Assembly (NCBI GenBank): GCA_022592445.1
Contig: JABYQR010000049.1
Location: 1 to 64,000 of the forward strand
Source of the DNA: Cytidiella melzeri
Lineage: Eukaryota; Basidiomycota; Agaricomycetes; Polyporales; Irpicaceae
Direction of reading: 5' to 3'
Length of the DNA: 64,000 nt
Program-made: the position numbers and the translations under genes
Notes under the pieces: generated by a model
The model's database searches: none
Told to the model about the DNA's origin: nothing
The model's input: the letters and a program-made list of their open reading frames with translations, nothing else
Shown: one piece after another, positions 22,260 to 33,489 of the stretch
How positions within the stretch are numbered: position 1 is the stretch's first letter
Layout: every line of letters starts with the position of its first letter

Positions 22260-22787
22260 TCAATTTGACTTGATAGACTGCGCGCGGGGACGGTAGTGTA
22301 GAACAACACCTCCTGAGCGGCGATGCGTATTGCAAGCAAATGCGTGGCCAATGACAACGTTGGTAGCGCTTGTAAGGTTGAACTGTACTAGTTCGCACTT
22401 GTGGTCCTCGCCTTCAAAGTCTGATGACAGCCAACAATCTGGATGCAGCGCGCGCGGGCAATCGCAGTTGAGCGGGACGAAAGGTCTCGAGCGCAAGGAA
22501 ATTGGGTGGTCGCTCTGAGTGTCGCAATAGGAGCAGTTATCAAGCGAGTCTGCGACGGAGGCAACGGACAGTGCTGGCGAGGGTGATTTAGGGGTAGATC
22601 TCTCAGGGGAGACCATAGGCGCTACTGAGGGTTCTGGCGGCGGCGTGGGCGCGGGGATGATGGGGTAGCGGCAAATAACCTCGCGCGGGCGCGGGCGGTA
22701 AGGGCAGCAACCGTCTGGTAAGTGGGGAACTGTGGGACAATAACGGCAAGCACGAGGTGGGTTGTTGATGGTAGGCGCAGCGGACAT
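22260..22787 (-). CDS. Possible small zinc-finger-like protein (175 aa)
   Basis: I do not recognise this protein. It starts MSAAPTINNPPRACRYCPTV. It has an N-terminal Cys cluster (CRYC ... DGCCPYRP), a Pro/Ser-rich middle, and a C-terminal half with Cys/His spacing reminiscent of a RING/PHD-type cross-brace: NCSYC, then NCDCPRALHPDCW, then HKC, then HAFACNTH. No catalytic motif is seen. A good TATA box lies ~150 bp upstream on the same strand. GC-rich codon use resembles the host genes more than the decayed elements around it. It could instead be part of an unrecognised element, and an unseen intron could extend it. Confidence 0.4.
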   Translation of the reverse strand: MSAAPTINNPPRACRYCPTVPHLPDGCCPYRPRPREVICRYPIIPAPTPPPEPSVAPMVSPERSTPKSPSPALSVASVADSLDNCSYCDTQSDHPISLRSRPFVPLNCDCPRALHPDCWLSSDFEGEDHKCELVQFNLTSATNVVIGHAFACNTHRRSGGVVLHYRPRAQSIKSN

Positions 22788-22935
22788 AAATGTGGAGAAA
22801 TATGCAATGAGACAACGCAGGAAAGGCTACAGCTATTGGTGCAAAGAGACTTCCTCGACGCAAGCACAAAGCGTATAATGAACTCTGAGAACTGGGGTAA
22901 GGATTGATTGATTTTCTACGCAGTACAGGCAACAC

Positions 22936-22945
22936 CTTTTATATA
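22936..22945 (-). promoter_or_regulatory. TATA box upstream of the possible zinc-finger gene
   Basis: TATATAAAAG on the minus strand lies 149 bp before the ATG at 22787, a plausible core-promoter position for a fungal gene. Confidence 0.4.
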
Positions 22946-23727
22946 CTCTAAAGACCCTCTCCTAAACCTTTCCTTCTTTGTCCTAAACCCAAACACAAGA
23001 GCGGGGAAACATGGTGGCAGAATACTTCCGTTCACGGAGGCAAAATGTCCAGCAAGTTGACGCCGGGCAGGACACAGTGTTGGTCGACGCGGAGAAGCAA
23101 CGCGCGCCCTTGCGCTGAAGGGACACCAACCGTCGCAAGCAGGTAATGAGGTGCCGTCCAAGAGTTGCACAGCGTGGCGTGATAGGAGTCTTCCTGAAAT
23201 GGGGTTTGCGAATCAAGTTTCTTCTATTGTTGGTCCGACCCGCGTCCAAAACACTTGGTGGCTGGCCGGCCCATGCTCCGATGCAAAAGGGGTGTGTCTG
23301 CGAGTCAGAGTTTGGTGCGACTTCTCGGCCTCGGATGTTTCCGGCGCGTTGCTGCTCCTTGCCAAGTCCTCGGATCCTTGGCAAACTCCTCGTGACCTCG
23401 GTGAACTCCTTGTGCCCGCAACACTGGGAAAGTGAAGGGATTTGCTGCTCAGAATGACGCGGGCTGCGCAAACGGCGGGCTGCTGCTGGGTCTCTGCACC
23501 TAGCTGATTTCCGGGCGTATCAACGGACAGCAAAAACAATGATGAGAATGCAGCAGAAACCAACACTATAGGCAGGACTTTGAGCCCTGAGTCTCTGGTG
23601 GTTGAGAAGCAGTCTGCTTTTGACCTTTAAATGGAAGGTGGCTGAGCGTACTAACAAAGAGGTTCTTGGTGAGCTTATTCATCAAAATCAAACGCGCACA
23701 TAGCATTCAAGAACAAGAAATGTAGCC
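22946..23727. other. Unassigned stretch before the hAT relic
   Basis: Short overlapping ORFs on both strands lack recognisable motifs. It may include the 5' untranslated end or terminal repeat of the hAT element, but I cannot define an end. Confidence 0.3.
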
Positions 23728-26085
23728 ATGCAAAGTCAAACTTGGGAGTCCAATTTGTACACACATTTCTGGCATCCCAAGATTGTTGTCGAGAAAGGCG
23801 AGGTCAAGTACAAGTTTGTCTGCAAGCAAAGGTATGCACTCTTGTTCTATTCTCTACACAAACCGGCTACAATTGACCAAAACACAGTCTGTCGATCTCA
23901 GTTGTGGAATGCCGTACCAACGCATCAACTATGAACCTGAGCCATCACATACAGTCATGCTCACCAGCTGTTGCTCCTGTGGATCAAATTATTGCAGTGT
24001 TTGCTCATGGATCAACATATAGCAAGCCCCAACTGCGCTTTCTTTTGGCTTTATGGGTTGCTCATTGCTACCGCCCCTTCAACATTGTCAACAACCCCAA
24101 ATTCCTCACCATCATTCAAATGTTACATACCAAAGCTCAAGTTCCAGGCCCTAGTACTGTGTTGAGAGATGTGTGTGAGAATTTCACTCTCACACGCGTG
24201 CATATTGGCAAAATGCTGCAAGACTATCCCGGCCGCCTTCACCTTTGCCAAGATGGATGGACATCACCAAACGTCTACTCTTTCCTTGGCATTACCATCC
24301 ATCATGTCATTGAAGGCAATGTTGTGACATTTGTACTTGATTTCATTTGGTACGTTTCTGCTTATATTGCGCACAAAAGAGGACTCATATGTGGACATCA
24401 GGTTGACAAAAGGCCACACTGGTGTGTATCTTGCAGAGGAGCTCACAAGCTGCCTGAAGTCTCTTGGTATGAAGAACGTAAGCATTGTATTGATAATCTG
24501 CAACATTGCTTCGAGAGTTAACAAATATAAAAAGCTGTCGGGAATTACGTGTGACAACACATCAAACAATGACACCATGGTGTCAGAGCTTGAGTCCCTC
24601 AGTGGGCTAAACTCAGCGCAGACTCGAGTAAGGTGCTTTGTGCATATCCTCCGCCTTGTAGTCAAGGTAAGCATATATCTATGTACCAATGACAGCCACA
24701 TACATGTCATAGGCCATCACTTCAGATTTTGCACGAAAACAGACTAAAAGCAGTCATTATGAAGATCCTACCAGTGAGGAGGATGACAACACAACAAACA
24801 TTGAAGAAGACAATCTAGACAAAACAAATGAGGACAACCACGACACTGACCACAACAATGACAACAGTGACGCTGAAGAGTGTGAGCTTGACCCAGTGTG
24901 TGAAACTGCCAACCAGGATGAGATTGAAGATATCAACCACACGGTGGAGAGTTGATTCGCTCTTAATGATGACGAAGAAGAAATGGGACAATTTGCGGTA
25001 ACAAAGGTATGGAGCTACCCTGTCTCAAGTCTCATTGTGGCACAAGAAACTAACAAGGTGCTCATACAGCTCAAGGAACTTTCCAAGCATATATTCCATT
25101 CACTGGCTTTGCGAGAAGACCTCAAGATGAACTGCAAACATGTAGAGATACCATTCAAGCTTCTGATTTGCGCTATTGACACACAATGAAATTCTCTTGC
25201 TAGTGCTATTGACAGAGCTCTTGAGCTGCGGCCTGCGTTGGAGAAGTTATTTGGGATGGCTAAATGGGACAAGGACGGGAAGCAGCGACTATGCCATCAT
25301 CAACTGTCTGCAAAAAAGTGGGCCCTATTGAGTGAGCTTAGCGTGCTGCTGGGTGTAAGTACCAATCAGATTGCTATGACAGGATGTGTGCTATGTACTA
25401 AGTCTGTTACCTGCAGGATTTTCTTGACGTGACAAACCACATAGCACAAACAAATACACCTCTCTTACATGAAGTAATCCCGGTCATAGACATTACTATT
25501 CCTGAAGAATGAAGAAGAATTGTTCCAGTGTGCTCCAGCACAATGATGCCTTTTCAGATGTAACTTTTTTGTTCCCCAAAGTGTGGGAATTGGATGGCAG
25601 AATACAGACAGTAACAGAGTCAATAACAAAACAATGAAACCAGCTGATAGCATGACACTGTACTTGTTATCAGCCCATTATAACTTTGCATCAGATCACT
25701 TTTGCAATCAAAATGCAGTTTTCAATTTATACAGACTGAATATGGGTACAGATCCGTACATATTATACACCATTTGATAGCCCTATTATGTGGCAACATT
25801 CTGGTACAAACATCCTGTCAATTGAAGTGGAATTGAGCAAGTTATCGCCAGTCTACTGAAAAAAGTCATCCAGACTCAGATTCAAACTCCACCCCTGCTG
25901 GCAAATGATGTCAAATTCTGGTCAGGTACATGTGCAGCAATTTACAGACATTGCTTGCTCTCTTAACAAGGAATACAACTAGAAGACATGCCACACATAG
26001 TATTGGCTCGGAGCAAGGATTACCGGCACCTTGGAAGCTAACAAAAAATTCTCAACCCCTACATTCTTGGACAATGTAAATTTTG
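23728..26085 (+). pseudogene. hAT-superfamily transposase relic
   Basis: Several frames in order give a BED-type finger remnant (NLYTHFWHPKIVVEKG ... YKFVC, later HHIQSC), then HGSTYSKPQLRFLLALWVA and PFNIVNNPKFLTIIQMLHTK. The catalytic-domain segments PGRLHLCQDGWTSPN, VYSFLGITIHHVIEG, GHTGVYLAEELTSCLKS and GITCDNTSNNDTM follow. After an acidic Asp/Asn-rich insert come KLFGMAKWDKDGKQ and KWALLSELSVLL. These segments follow the order of fungal hAT transposases. Intron-like gaps, frameshifts and stops are frequent, so it is inactive. The C-terminal dimerisation part (from ~25800) is barely readable. Terminal inverted repeats and 8-bp duplications were not found. Confidence 0.75.
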
Positions 26086-26294
26086 TGGCTGCATCAGCAG
26101 TGAGTACTGCATCTGATTGTTTTCCAAAGTTTTACAACCATTAGTTTTTCTTGATGGACTTTGCGGCGCTGCTCATGGACTTCACCCCTATTGGACATTC
26201 TTTGGTCTCCTGTCTCATGACTCCTTTGTAGTATGATCGCATCTTTTGTTTCATCACGCGGACACTGCCTCGTTGCCATCTTCATTGTAGTATA

Positions 26295-26589
26295 CTGTAC
26301 TGGCACGACCTAAGGTTTGCAGCTTGTGACTGTGACCCTCAGATATTCAAAGATTTGGAAGTTCAGGACACGCAGTGACCTGTGACCAACGAACATCTGA
26401 AAGTATCAATAGGCGCCTGTGTGTGCGCAGAGTGCTCCCCTCAAAAAATATGGGATAATATTATTAGCGCCTGAGGTCACACACCCAACCAAAAGTTCGC
26501 AAGGGTCTGTGACCTGTGACCAATGTTCAAAATGACAATGTTTGGAGGCCTTGTGACCGTGACCCAAACCTTAGGTTGTGCCAGTACAG
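26295..26589. mobile_element. MITE, 295 bp, TA target duplication
   Basis: Terminal inverted repeats of about 25 bp start CTGTACTGGCAC on both ends. They differ at one base (CACGACCTAAGG against CACAACCTAAGG) and are flanked by TA (26293-26294 and 26590-26591). The interior holds subterminal repeats of GTGACCTGTGACCAA type and no ORF. The TA duplication and size suggest a non-autonomous Tc1/mariner relative, but its ends differ from those of the Tc1-like element at 38915-40516. Confidence 0.8.
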
Positions 26590-27179
26590 TATAACCCTTT
26601 CACCCTGGTTCTCTACTCCTCCATTGTGCTCTCATCTTTGCACCTGGAGTGAGTATTTCCCCCATTGCTCTTGCATTATGTTGTATGCTCATATGCCCTG
26701 TTACCTAGTTAACTTGTCTCTGTGTGTACTAGGTACATTCTATATTCTCATTGTGCTCTCATCTTTGCACCTGGATTAACTTGTCTCTGTGTGAACTAGG
26801 TCCCTACAGTCTGCAGTGGGTTTACAACAGCGCATCCACCTCTGCCTAAGTGACTACGTCCTCACAACTCGTCATTAGATCTCTAAGCAGGAATTACAAT
26901 CAGAACACAGTCTGTGGCAGTTCCAATGGGGGTGATGCAGCTCAGACATCAACTGGACATGAATGCATCACCATAGAGCACTGCCTTTGATTCTTCCACA
27001 CAGTTCCAGAGCCACCAGTTGCTCTATAAGCAGGAGTCACAATCAGAACACAGCCTGTGGCAGCTCTGATGGGGGTGAGGCAGTGCAGACATCAGCTGGA
27101 AGTGGTTTCATCAGCAGCCAGCACTGTGTTCAATTGGTCCACAAAGTTTCACAACCACTACTTGTTAACCACACTAGGG

Positions 27180-27835
27180 GCAAACACCGATTTCACACAC
27201 CTTGAACTTTGCATGATTACCTCCTTAAATGTTAAATATCAGCAGATAATCCATAGGCAATTTTGGGCTCGGAATTGTTTCTTAATGTTTGAGGATACAA
27301 AATAATGCTATACAAATTCTGTGCCTTTTCAGGGGCAGGAATTTCTGTTTTTTAAGTGGTAGTTAAATCAAAAAGGAAAATGAAAGGAAGTTGACCTTTC
27401 AAGGCTCAGAAAACCAAGTGGAAAAGATGCCTTCCACAGATTTGGCGGGGCATGGGAAAAGGGCATGAAAAAATCCAGAAAAGGAAAGGGCAGGTACAAC
27501 TTCTGGCGGCCTACCTTGTTGCATGCACGTGCTACCGAAAAGTTCTTGAAAGTTGTTTGCCATGTTATGTTTGCCATCACCCGACACATGTGGGAAATCT
27601 TTTTGTTTTTACAATTTTAGGTCGGTTGGAAACCTGCCCAAAAAATCAATATTTGCACAGATTCTTGGAGCGCAGAAAGGCTGCCAGTAGATAGGCTTGA
27701 AAATTTGTAGAAAAATCACAAAAATGTCTTTGATTTGTATATTAATCTAACCCCCCAAACATAACCAGATATTCATGGGATTTTTAACATATCAAATAAC
27801 TCTTACAATAATTTCACACCATGTGAAATTGGCCT
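27180..27835. other. Unassigned insert inside the satellite array
   Basis: About 650 bp interrupt the ~140-bp repeat. The stretch is AT-rich, has short ORFs only, and I see no terminal repeats or target duplication. Confidence 0.3.
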
Positions 27836-28581
27836 TTGCCTGCAGTGCCAGGAGTTACAACTGTGACAGTTCCAATGGGGGTGAGGCAGTTCAGACATCA
27901 ACATTACATGGTTGCATTGGCAGCAAGCACGGCATATGAATGGCTCACAAGGTTTCACAACCACTACTCTCTAAGCAGGAGTCAAATCAAAACACAGTCT
28001 GTGGCAATAGGGGTGATGCAGCTCAGACATCAACAGGACATGGCTGCATTGGCAGCAAGCACTGCATCAGATTGTTCCACAAAGTTTCACAACCATTAGT
28101 TGCTCTCTAAGGAGGAGTTACAATCAGAACATAGCCTGTGGCAGTTCTAGTGGGGCTGATGCAGTTCAGACATCAACAGGATGTAGTTGCATCACCATAG
28201 AGCACTGCCTTTGATTGTTCCACGCAGTTACACAGCTACTGGTTGCTCTATAAGCAGGAATTAAAATCAGCACCCAGCCTGTGGCAGCTCCAATGGGGGT
28301 GAGGCAGAGCAGACATCAACAGGAAACATGTAACATGTTCTAGCAATTGATCTAATGAGACACCCTCAAGCCCTTCATTCTTGAAGCAAGTAATTTTCCA
28401 GAATCAGCAGTGAACACTGCACAAAATTGATGACAAGATAGATAAAGCCCCTTGCTATCATTGGTAACTACCTTCATCAATTGTAGTACAATCACTTTAT
28501 CCCAAATCAAGTTGCCTATTGAAGGTGTCACCAATAGCAAATTGTCAAGAGCACAACCAAACTCTATGAAGAGTGAGGAAG

Positions 28582-29042
28582 TGACAACGGGGGTGGAGGA
28601 ACGACAAGCAAACTTGCGTGGACGATGACAACAAAAGAAAGGATGATGAGGAGGAGTGAAGACACAACGGCGAGGGATCAGCCAGCAATGAGCTAAGAAC
28701 CAGGATTATATTAGTACAAGGATGGACCTAGTACAAGGTGGATGTCACCTCAAGACCAGGAGGTAGAATCTGAGGTCTTTAGGGAGCTACAGGGTAGGTT
28801 TATATACATCTCAGACAAGGACCCCTGGTACCAGGTCTGTACTCCTAACACTGCCATGGGAACATATGGTGTGCTATGGTGCAATGTTCCACCATATTCC
28901 ACAATGTTCCAGCACCTTCTATGATCATGTGACCAGTCTGTCACATGTACTTGATCACATGCAGGAGCCATGTGCCATTGATAAGATAAGATAAGGAATG
29001 TAAAAGGAAAAGAAAAGAAAAAAAGTGCACATGTTCGTGACA
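28582..29042 (-). repeat. 3' LTR of element D (~461 bp)
   Basis: Ends are TGACAACG on the left (plus strand) and GTTCGTGACA on the right. The right end is fixed by the polypurine tract (AAGGGGATAATG on the minus strand); the left end is chosen by TG/CA consensus and is less sure. It has a TATATAAAC box on the minus strand and a triple GATAAG (28980-28996). Its layout resembles the two solo LTRs at 35591-36346 and 44192-44922. Confidence 0.65.
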
Positions 29043-29053
29043 TTATCCCCTTC

Positions 29054-29984
29054 CTAAAGGCCTTTTCTCTGGAAGGCAGGAGTTGAGTCTTTTCTGTCTT
29101 CCCACAAGGATACACGTTGTAGAGTCTCTGAAGGTAGTTTCTCAAAATTCTCGTTGATTGGTCGAAAATTCATTGCCAAGAATAGAGATGCAGCGAGTGG
29201 TTGTGGAGCTCCTGGGTGTTGTCTGTGGAAATCCTTAACCGCTTCGTTGGCATGAGTGACAGTGGTTGCTGGCTTCCAGGAATTTTCTGATTCTGGGTAT
29301 CCTTTCCACTTGACATAGTACTGAAATTCCTTCTTTCGCCCGAAGATTCTTGAATCAAGAATCTGTTCTACCTCGTACTCCTCTTCTTTGTCTACCAAAA
29401 TGGGCTCAGGTTCAGGAAATTCCTGGCTAGGAACCAAACCTGCCGTCTTGGCTGGTTGCAACCTATCCACATGGAACACCGGGTGATGCTTGTCTCGAAT
29501 GGTGAGTTTAACCCGGTAATTCAAATCCCCAATCTTTTCTAAGATCTCATAGGGTCTGTCTCATTTTGGTGCTAGCTTTGCCACTGGCTGTTCCTTTGGA
29601 TTTTTTTGCGTTCCACGTAGACTTTGTCACCAACTTTAAACTGTGAAGCTTTTGCAACTCTGTGATCATAGAACCGTTTCATGCATTCTGCTGTAAGTTG
29701 TAACACAGCTTTAGCATCTTCTTGGGCTTCTTGTAATGCTCAAAGACGTTTGTCTGCTGCGGGAACATTGGACACTGGGTTCAAAGGCACCTGGAATTCT
29801 GGTAGATACCCATAGATCAGTTCGAAGGGGGCCTTCCCGGTGGACGAGTGTACTCGGCTATTAAGTGCAAACTCTGCAATTGGTAACCAATCTACCCAGT
29901 CATCCTGTCTGAAGGAGCACAACACTCGAAGATACTGTTCTATCTCTTGGTTCATACGTTTGGTTTTACCATCTGTCTGGGGAT
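29054..29984 (-). pseudogene. Integrase C-terminus and chromodomain of element D
   Basis: The upstream part starts NPQTDGKTKRMNQEIEQYLR and continues LPIAEFALNSRVHSSTGKAPFELIYGY. The second part has LTIRDKHHPVFHVDRLQPA and the chromodomain EEYEVEQILDSR ... YYVKWKGYPESENSWKP. A stop or frameshift near 29525-29600 separates them. The catalytic core lies beyond the truncation. Confidence 0.85.
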
Positions 29985-30655
29985 TGTAACAGTAAGGTTA
30001 CTACTCACCAGATAAGTTGTTAGACTTGAGGGGATAGAGTGAGATAGAGTGTGAGAGGTGTGGTGAGCAAAGTACAAAGAGAGTACTGAGTAGTACTTTA
30101 TCAACAGAGTAGATCAGACTGAGGGGATATGCCCTCAGGAGTGCCTCTATATATACATGAAGGGGAGGACCCCAGGTACTACCCTAAGACCCCTAATACC
30201 CACATGAGTAAGCAAAGTAATCTACCTTACTAAGCATGCCCTATCCTCTAGTGGTGCCACTTCAATAATTAACCAATAGCAATTGTCCACATGACCTGAC
30301 CCCATGACCCAGTCCCAAGGCTAGACTTTTCCAGAAAGTTCTAAGAACTATGACATCATCTAATGGAATGTTCTATACTATGACATCATAGTTCCAGCAT
30401 GTTCCACAAGGTTTCAGAGAGTTCTATCATGTGATACACAGATAAGGAAAGGAGTGCATCAGCGCATCAGAGACAGATGGCGCATCAGCGCATCAATTGA
30501 TAAGCGCTGAAATAAGCGCCTGCATAAGCGCCAGATAAGTGCCGGTTAAGCGCCTAAATAGACGCCGGATAAGTGCTGGATAAGCGCCTAAATATTCCCA
30601 ATAATACTGTTGCCTGGTAAGGCAAGTCTTGTAGAAACATTGAAAATCTGTGACA
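29985..30655 (-). repeat. 3' LTR of A3 (671 bp)
   Basis: It has typical family A ends, TGTCACAGATTTTC to CTGTTACA on the minus strand. It contains the TATATATA box, CTATGATGTCATAG and GATAAG repeats. The polypurine tract AAGAAGGGGAGG lies immediately outside at 30658-30672. Confidence 0.93.
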
Positions 30656-30924
30656 TTACCTCCCCTTCTTGCTTTGAGGTCTGTGCAAAGAGTTTTGAAC
30701 AAACACCTTGGTCATTGAGTCCACTCTTTCACCATTGTCAAGAGGGTGCCTAAGCAGTTCCGAGTGACTCTAGCGGGTTCTACCGACGCCCCTGACGGGA
30801 TTCACACCTCATTGGCTGATGGTAGTCTAGTCCGTACCCTCCTCGGTTGCATCATTGGATCATGGATGATCCTTGGTGTGTTGTTTGTAACTCATACACA
30901 GTAGATTGTAGCTGAGCAGATAGC

Positions 30925-32172
30925 TCAGGGATGATCCTCGTAGAATTTCTTGATTGCTTCTTGAGCGTGTGTGATGTTTTCTACAGGTTCCCACGTGTTG
31001 TCGTTCGGTCTGTAGCCTTTCCAGCGTATGTAATACTGAAGCTTTTTGGCACAACCTGTACGTCTTGACTTGAGAATCTTCTCGACTTTGTATTCTTCTT
31101 CTCCGTCGATGATATCTGGCAGAGGCATCTCCAGCTTTTGGCCTTTGAATTCAGGTTTGTTGTACGGTACCAACTTGCTTGCATGAAATACAGGATGTAT
31201 CCTTGGTGAACGTTTGGGCCATTCCAGTCTAAATGTGACCGGCGAGAGCTTTTCAGCAATCTTGAATGGACCATAGTACTTGGCTGACAGCTTATGTCCA
31301 GATTTTTGGTAGTCTCTCAGATCTAGCATGACATGATCGCCTTCGTTGAAGGGGACCTTCTGGACGTGCTTGTCATAGTACCATTTCATGCGTTCAGCTG
31401 CAAGTTGTAACACCGCTTTAGCATGCTCTTGAGCTTGCAAGCGGTTCCACATGATGTCATTCATGTCAGACCTTTTCAGGTCCTTAGTGAGCGTTGGACC
31501 AGCTCTAGGGTGTCTGCCATATTTGAGGTAGAAAGGCGAGTGCTTAGTTCCCTCATGCGCTGCATTGTTGTATGCGAACTCAGCTGAGCTGAGCAATCTA
31601 GCCCAGTTGTCATGTAGTTGATCGATGTAACAACACAGGTACCGTTTGAGTGTTTGATTAACCCGTTCAGTTTGACCATCAGTTTGCGGATGATATGCGG
31701 TAGTCATCGTAAATTCTATCCCTAGCATTTTACACCATTCCTGGAATAAATCTGCTGCAAATTGTGGGCCTCGGTCAGAAATGATTTGCAAAGGTAACCT
31801 GTGAAGGGTCCAGACTCTCTCATAGAGTAGAGCTGCAAGATCTTTTGCTGAGAACTCGTTTACAATAGGGAAGAAGTGCGCCCTTTTAGTAAGGCGGTCT
31901 ACAACTACGCAGATAGCATTGAAGCCATCAGACTCCGGTAACTGAGTAATTAAGTCGACATTCATGATATCCCATGGTTTGGCCGGAACTGGATTAGGGA
32001 TAAGTGGTCCGTAAGGCTGTTGCGGACGAGTCTTCATTCGCTGACATGTGTCACAGCCTGTCACATATTTCTTGACATCAGTGGTTAAACCTGGCCACCA
32101 GTAGTTTCCCGAGATCAGTTCGTACGTTTTCCATCTACCAGGATGTCCGGCAGAAGGTAGATTGTGATGCAT
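30925..32172 (-). CDS. Integrase-chromodomain segment of A3 (open, 415 codons)
   Basis: It contains MHHNLPSAGHPGRWK, CDTCQRMK, the Asp-Asp-Glu motifs (MNVDLITQLP, ISDRGPQF, HPQTDGQTERVNQT), the GPF motif and a chromodomain. It stops 11 residues early compared with A2 because a CGA codon has become TGA (30925-30927). It is otherwise open, but it belongs to a pol that is broken upstream. Confidence 0.85.
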   Translation of the reverse strand: MHHNLPSAGHPGRWKTYELISGNYWWPGLTTDVKKYVTGCDTCQRMKTRPQQPYGPLIPNPVPAKPWDIMNVDLITQLPESDGFNAICVVVDRLTKRAHFFPIVNEFSAKDLAALLYERVWTLHRLPLQIISDRGPQFAADLFQEWCKMLGIEFTMTTAYHPQTDGQTERVNQTLKRYLCCYIDQLHDNWARLLSSAEFAYNNAAHEGTKHSPFYLKYGRHPRAGPTLTKDLKRSDMNDIMWNRLQAQEHAKAVLQLAAERMKWYYDKHVQKVPFNEGDHVMLDLRDYQKSGHKLSAKYYGPFKIAEKLSPVTFRLEWPKRSPRIHPVFHASKLVPYNKPEFKGQKLEMPLPDIIDGEEEYKVEKILKSRRTGCAKKLQYYIRWKGYRPNDNTWEPVENITHAQEAIKKFYEDHP

Positions 32173-32259
32173 CTGGATAATTTGGCGTCTTAGATCTAAT
32201 TTCTGATCTTTGGAGATGTAGACTTTTCCACGATATAGGAGTAATCCGTTTTCAAAATT

Positions 32260-33489
32260 CTATTCCTCTAGTGATTTCTTGAACTCCCTAGGACCAGAGT
32301 TAAGTAACTGCTGATAGTCCTTGGTAACTTCGTCGTTCATGAGTGCTTCCTTGACCCGTCTTAGGATTTCATCGCCGTTGATAGGCAAGTCATGAGAGTT
32401 TTTGATAGCAGAGATGGCAAAAAACTTGGGTTCAAGGAGAATTTTGTCCTTGTTATTGGAATTTACCCCCTCTTCATGATCTGGCCTACTGGACAGAGGA
32501 TCTGCGGTAAGCATGGTCTTTCTGGGTTTGTGCCGGAGCACAAAATTGAATCGCATGAGGTATAACGCCCATCGCGCTTGTCTCCAAGTCAGCTTCTGGG
32601 CATTCCTGAAATATGTCAGGTTTTGGTGATCCGACCATATTTCTACGGTAATCAGATGTCCCTCCAGATGTTGACAATACTCTTCCAGGGTGCGGATAAT
32701 AGCCAACAACTCTTTATTGTATATCTCATAGTTATGTTCATGGACGTTGAGTGATTTAGAGTAGAAGGCTACTGGATGCCACAGCTTGTCAGCTGGATCC
32801 AGTTGTGATAGTACCGCTCCTGTAGCAAAGTTGCTAGTGTCTGTTTTCAGACAGAAAGGGTTTTCGTCATCTGGTATCCTCCGAATGGGTGCTGACGTAA
32901 AAGCCTGTTTCAGACTTTGGAAGGCCTGTTCCTGAGCATCTATCCAGATCCAGGATTGGTCCTTCTTTGTAAGAATAGTGAGTGCTTTTGCATGTTTAGC
33001 AAAGTCCTTAACGAAATGCCAATAGAAGTTGGCAAAGCCTAAGAAGGCTTGGACTTGCTTAACCTTTTCAGGTCGCGGCCACTCAGTAACTCCGGTGAGT
33101 TTGGCTGGATCCATCTCAATATGTCCGTGAGAAATGATCATGCCTAGGTACTCAATGCGATCTTTTTCAAAAAAGCATTTTTCCATTTTGGCAAATAGAT
33201 CGTTCTTGCGTAAATGCTTGAGCACTTCCTGTGTGATGCGGCGGTTTTCCTTCTTGTCTTCAGTGAAGATGAGGATGTTGTCGAGATACACCATGACATG
33301 TCCTTCCAAGATCAAATCACTCAGAATTTCATTCATCATGGCTTGGAACGTCGCAGGTGCGTTGCTGAAACCGAAATACATCACCTTGGCTTTGTAAAGG
33401 CAAGGCCACAATGTGTGATGAACGCCGTCTTCCATTTGTCACCCTTTTGGATGCAAACGTTATTGTATCCCCATCTAAGATCAATCTTT
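32260..33489 (-). pseudogene. RT and RNase H of A3, interrupted by a LINE
   Basis: It is open from the YLDN box through RNase H. The catalytic box reads YLDNILIFTEDKK, so the second Asp of YxDD is Asn. The RT N-terminal part continues on the far side of the LINE at 34834. Confidence 0.85.

Larger units (their letters stand above)
26088..28340. repeat. Satellite-like repeat, ~135-143 bp unit, at least six copies
   Basis: Units begin CTCTAAGCAGGA or CTCTATAAGCAGGA and continue CAGAACACAGYCTGTGGCAG, then GGGGTGATGCAGCTCAGAC. They start at about 26881, 27022, 27836 (first part diverged), 27969, 28105 and 28246. A partial unit (26088-26146) lies before the MITE. A 0.65-kb unrelated stretch (27180-27835) interrupts the array. 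Copies are diverged, so the array is old. No coding capacity is convincing. Confidence 0.8.
28582..29984 (-). mobile_element. Second chromovirus family, 3' end only (element D)
   Basis: This minus-strand fragment has a 3' LTR (28582-29042), polypurine tract, chromodomain and C-terminal integrase. It breaks at 29984, where the A3 3' LTR begins inside the PQTDGKT motif. Its protein differs clearly from family A (VKWKGYPESENSWKP against IRWKGYRPNDNTWEP), so it is another lineage. Its 5' part is not found on the far side of A3/A4. Confidence 0.85.

Noticed and set aside
22983..23566. Overlapping ORFs on both strands (up to 162 codons)
   Set aside because: Similar-length frames exist on both strands in GC-rich sequence, with no recognisable domain and no splice pattern.
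26881..28340. Possible CRISPR-like array
   Set aside because: The repeats are long (~140 bp), diverged and contiguous with no unique spacers, and the sequence is eukaryotic. It is satellite-like DNA.
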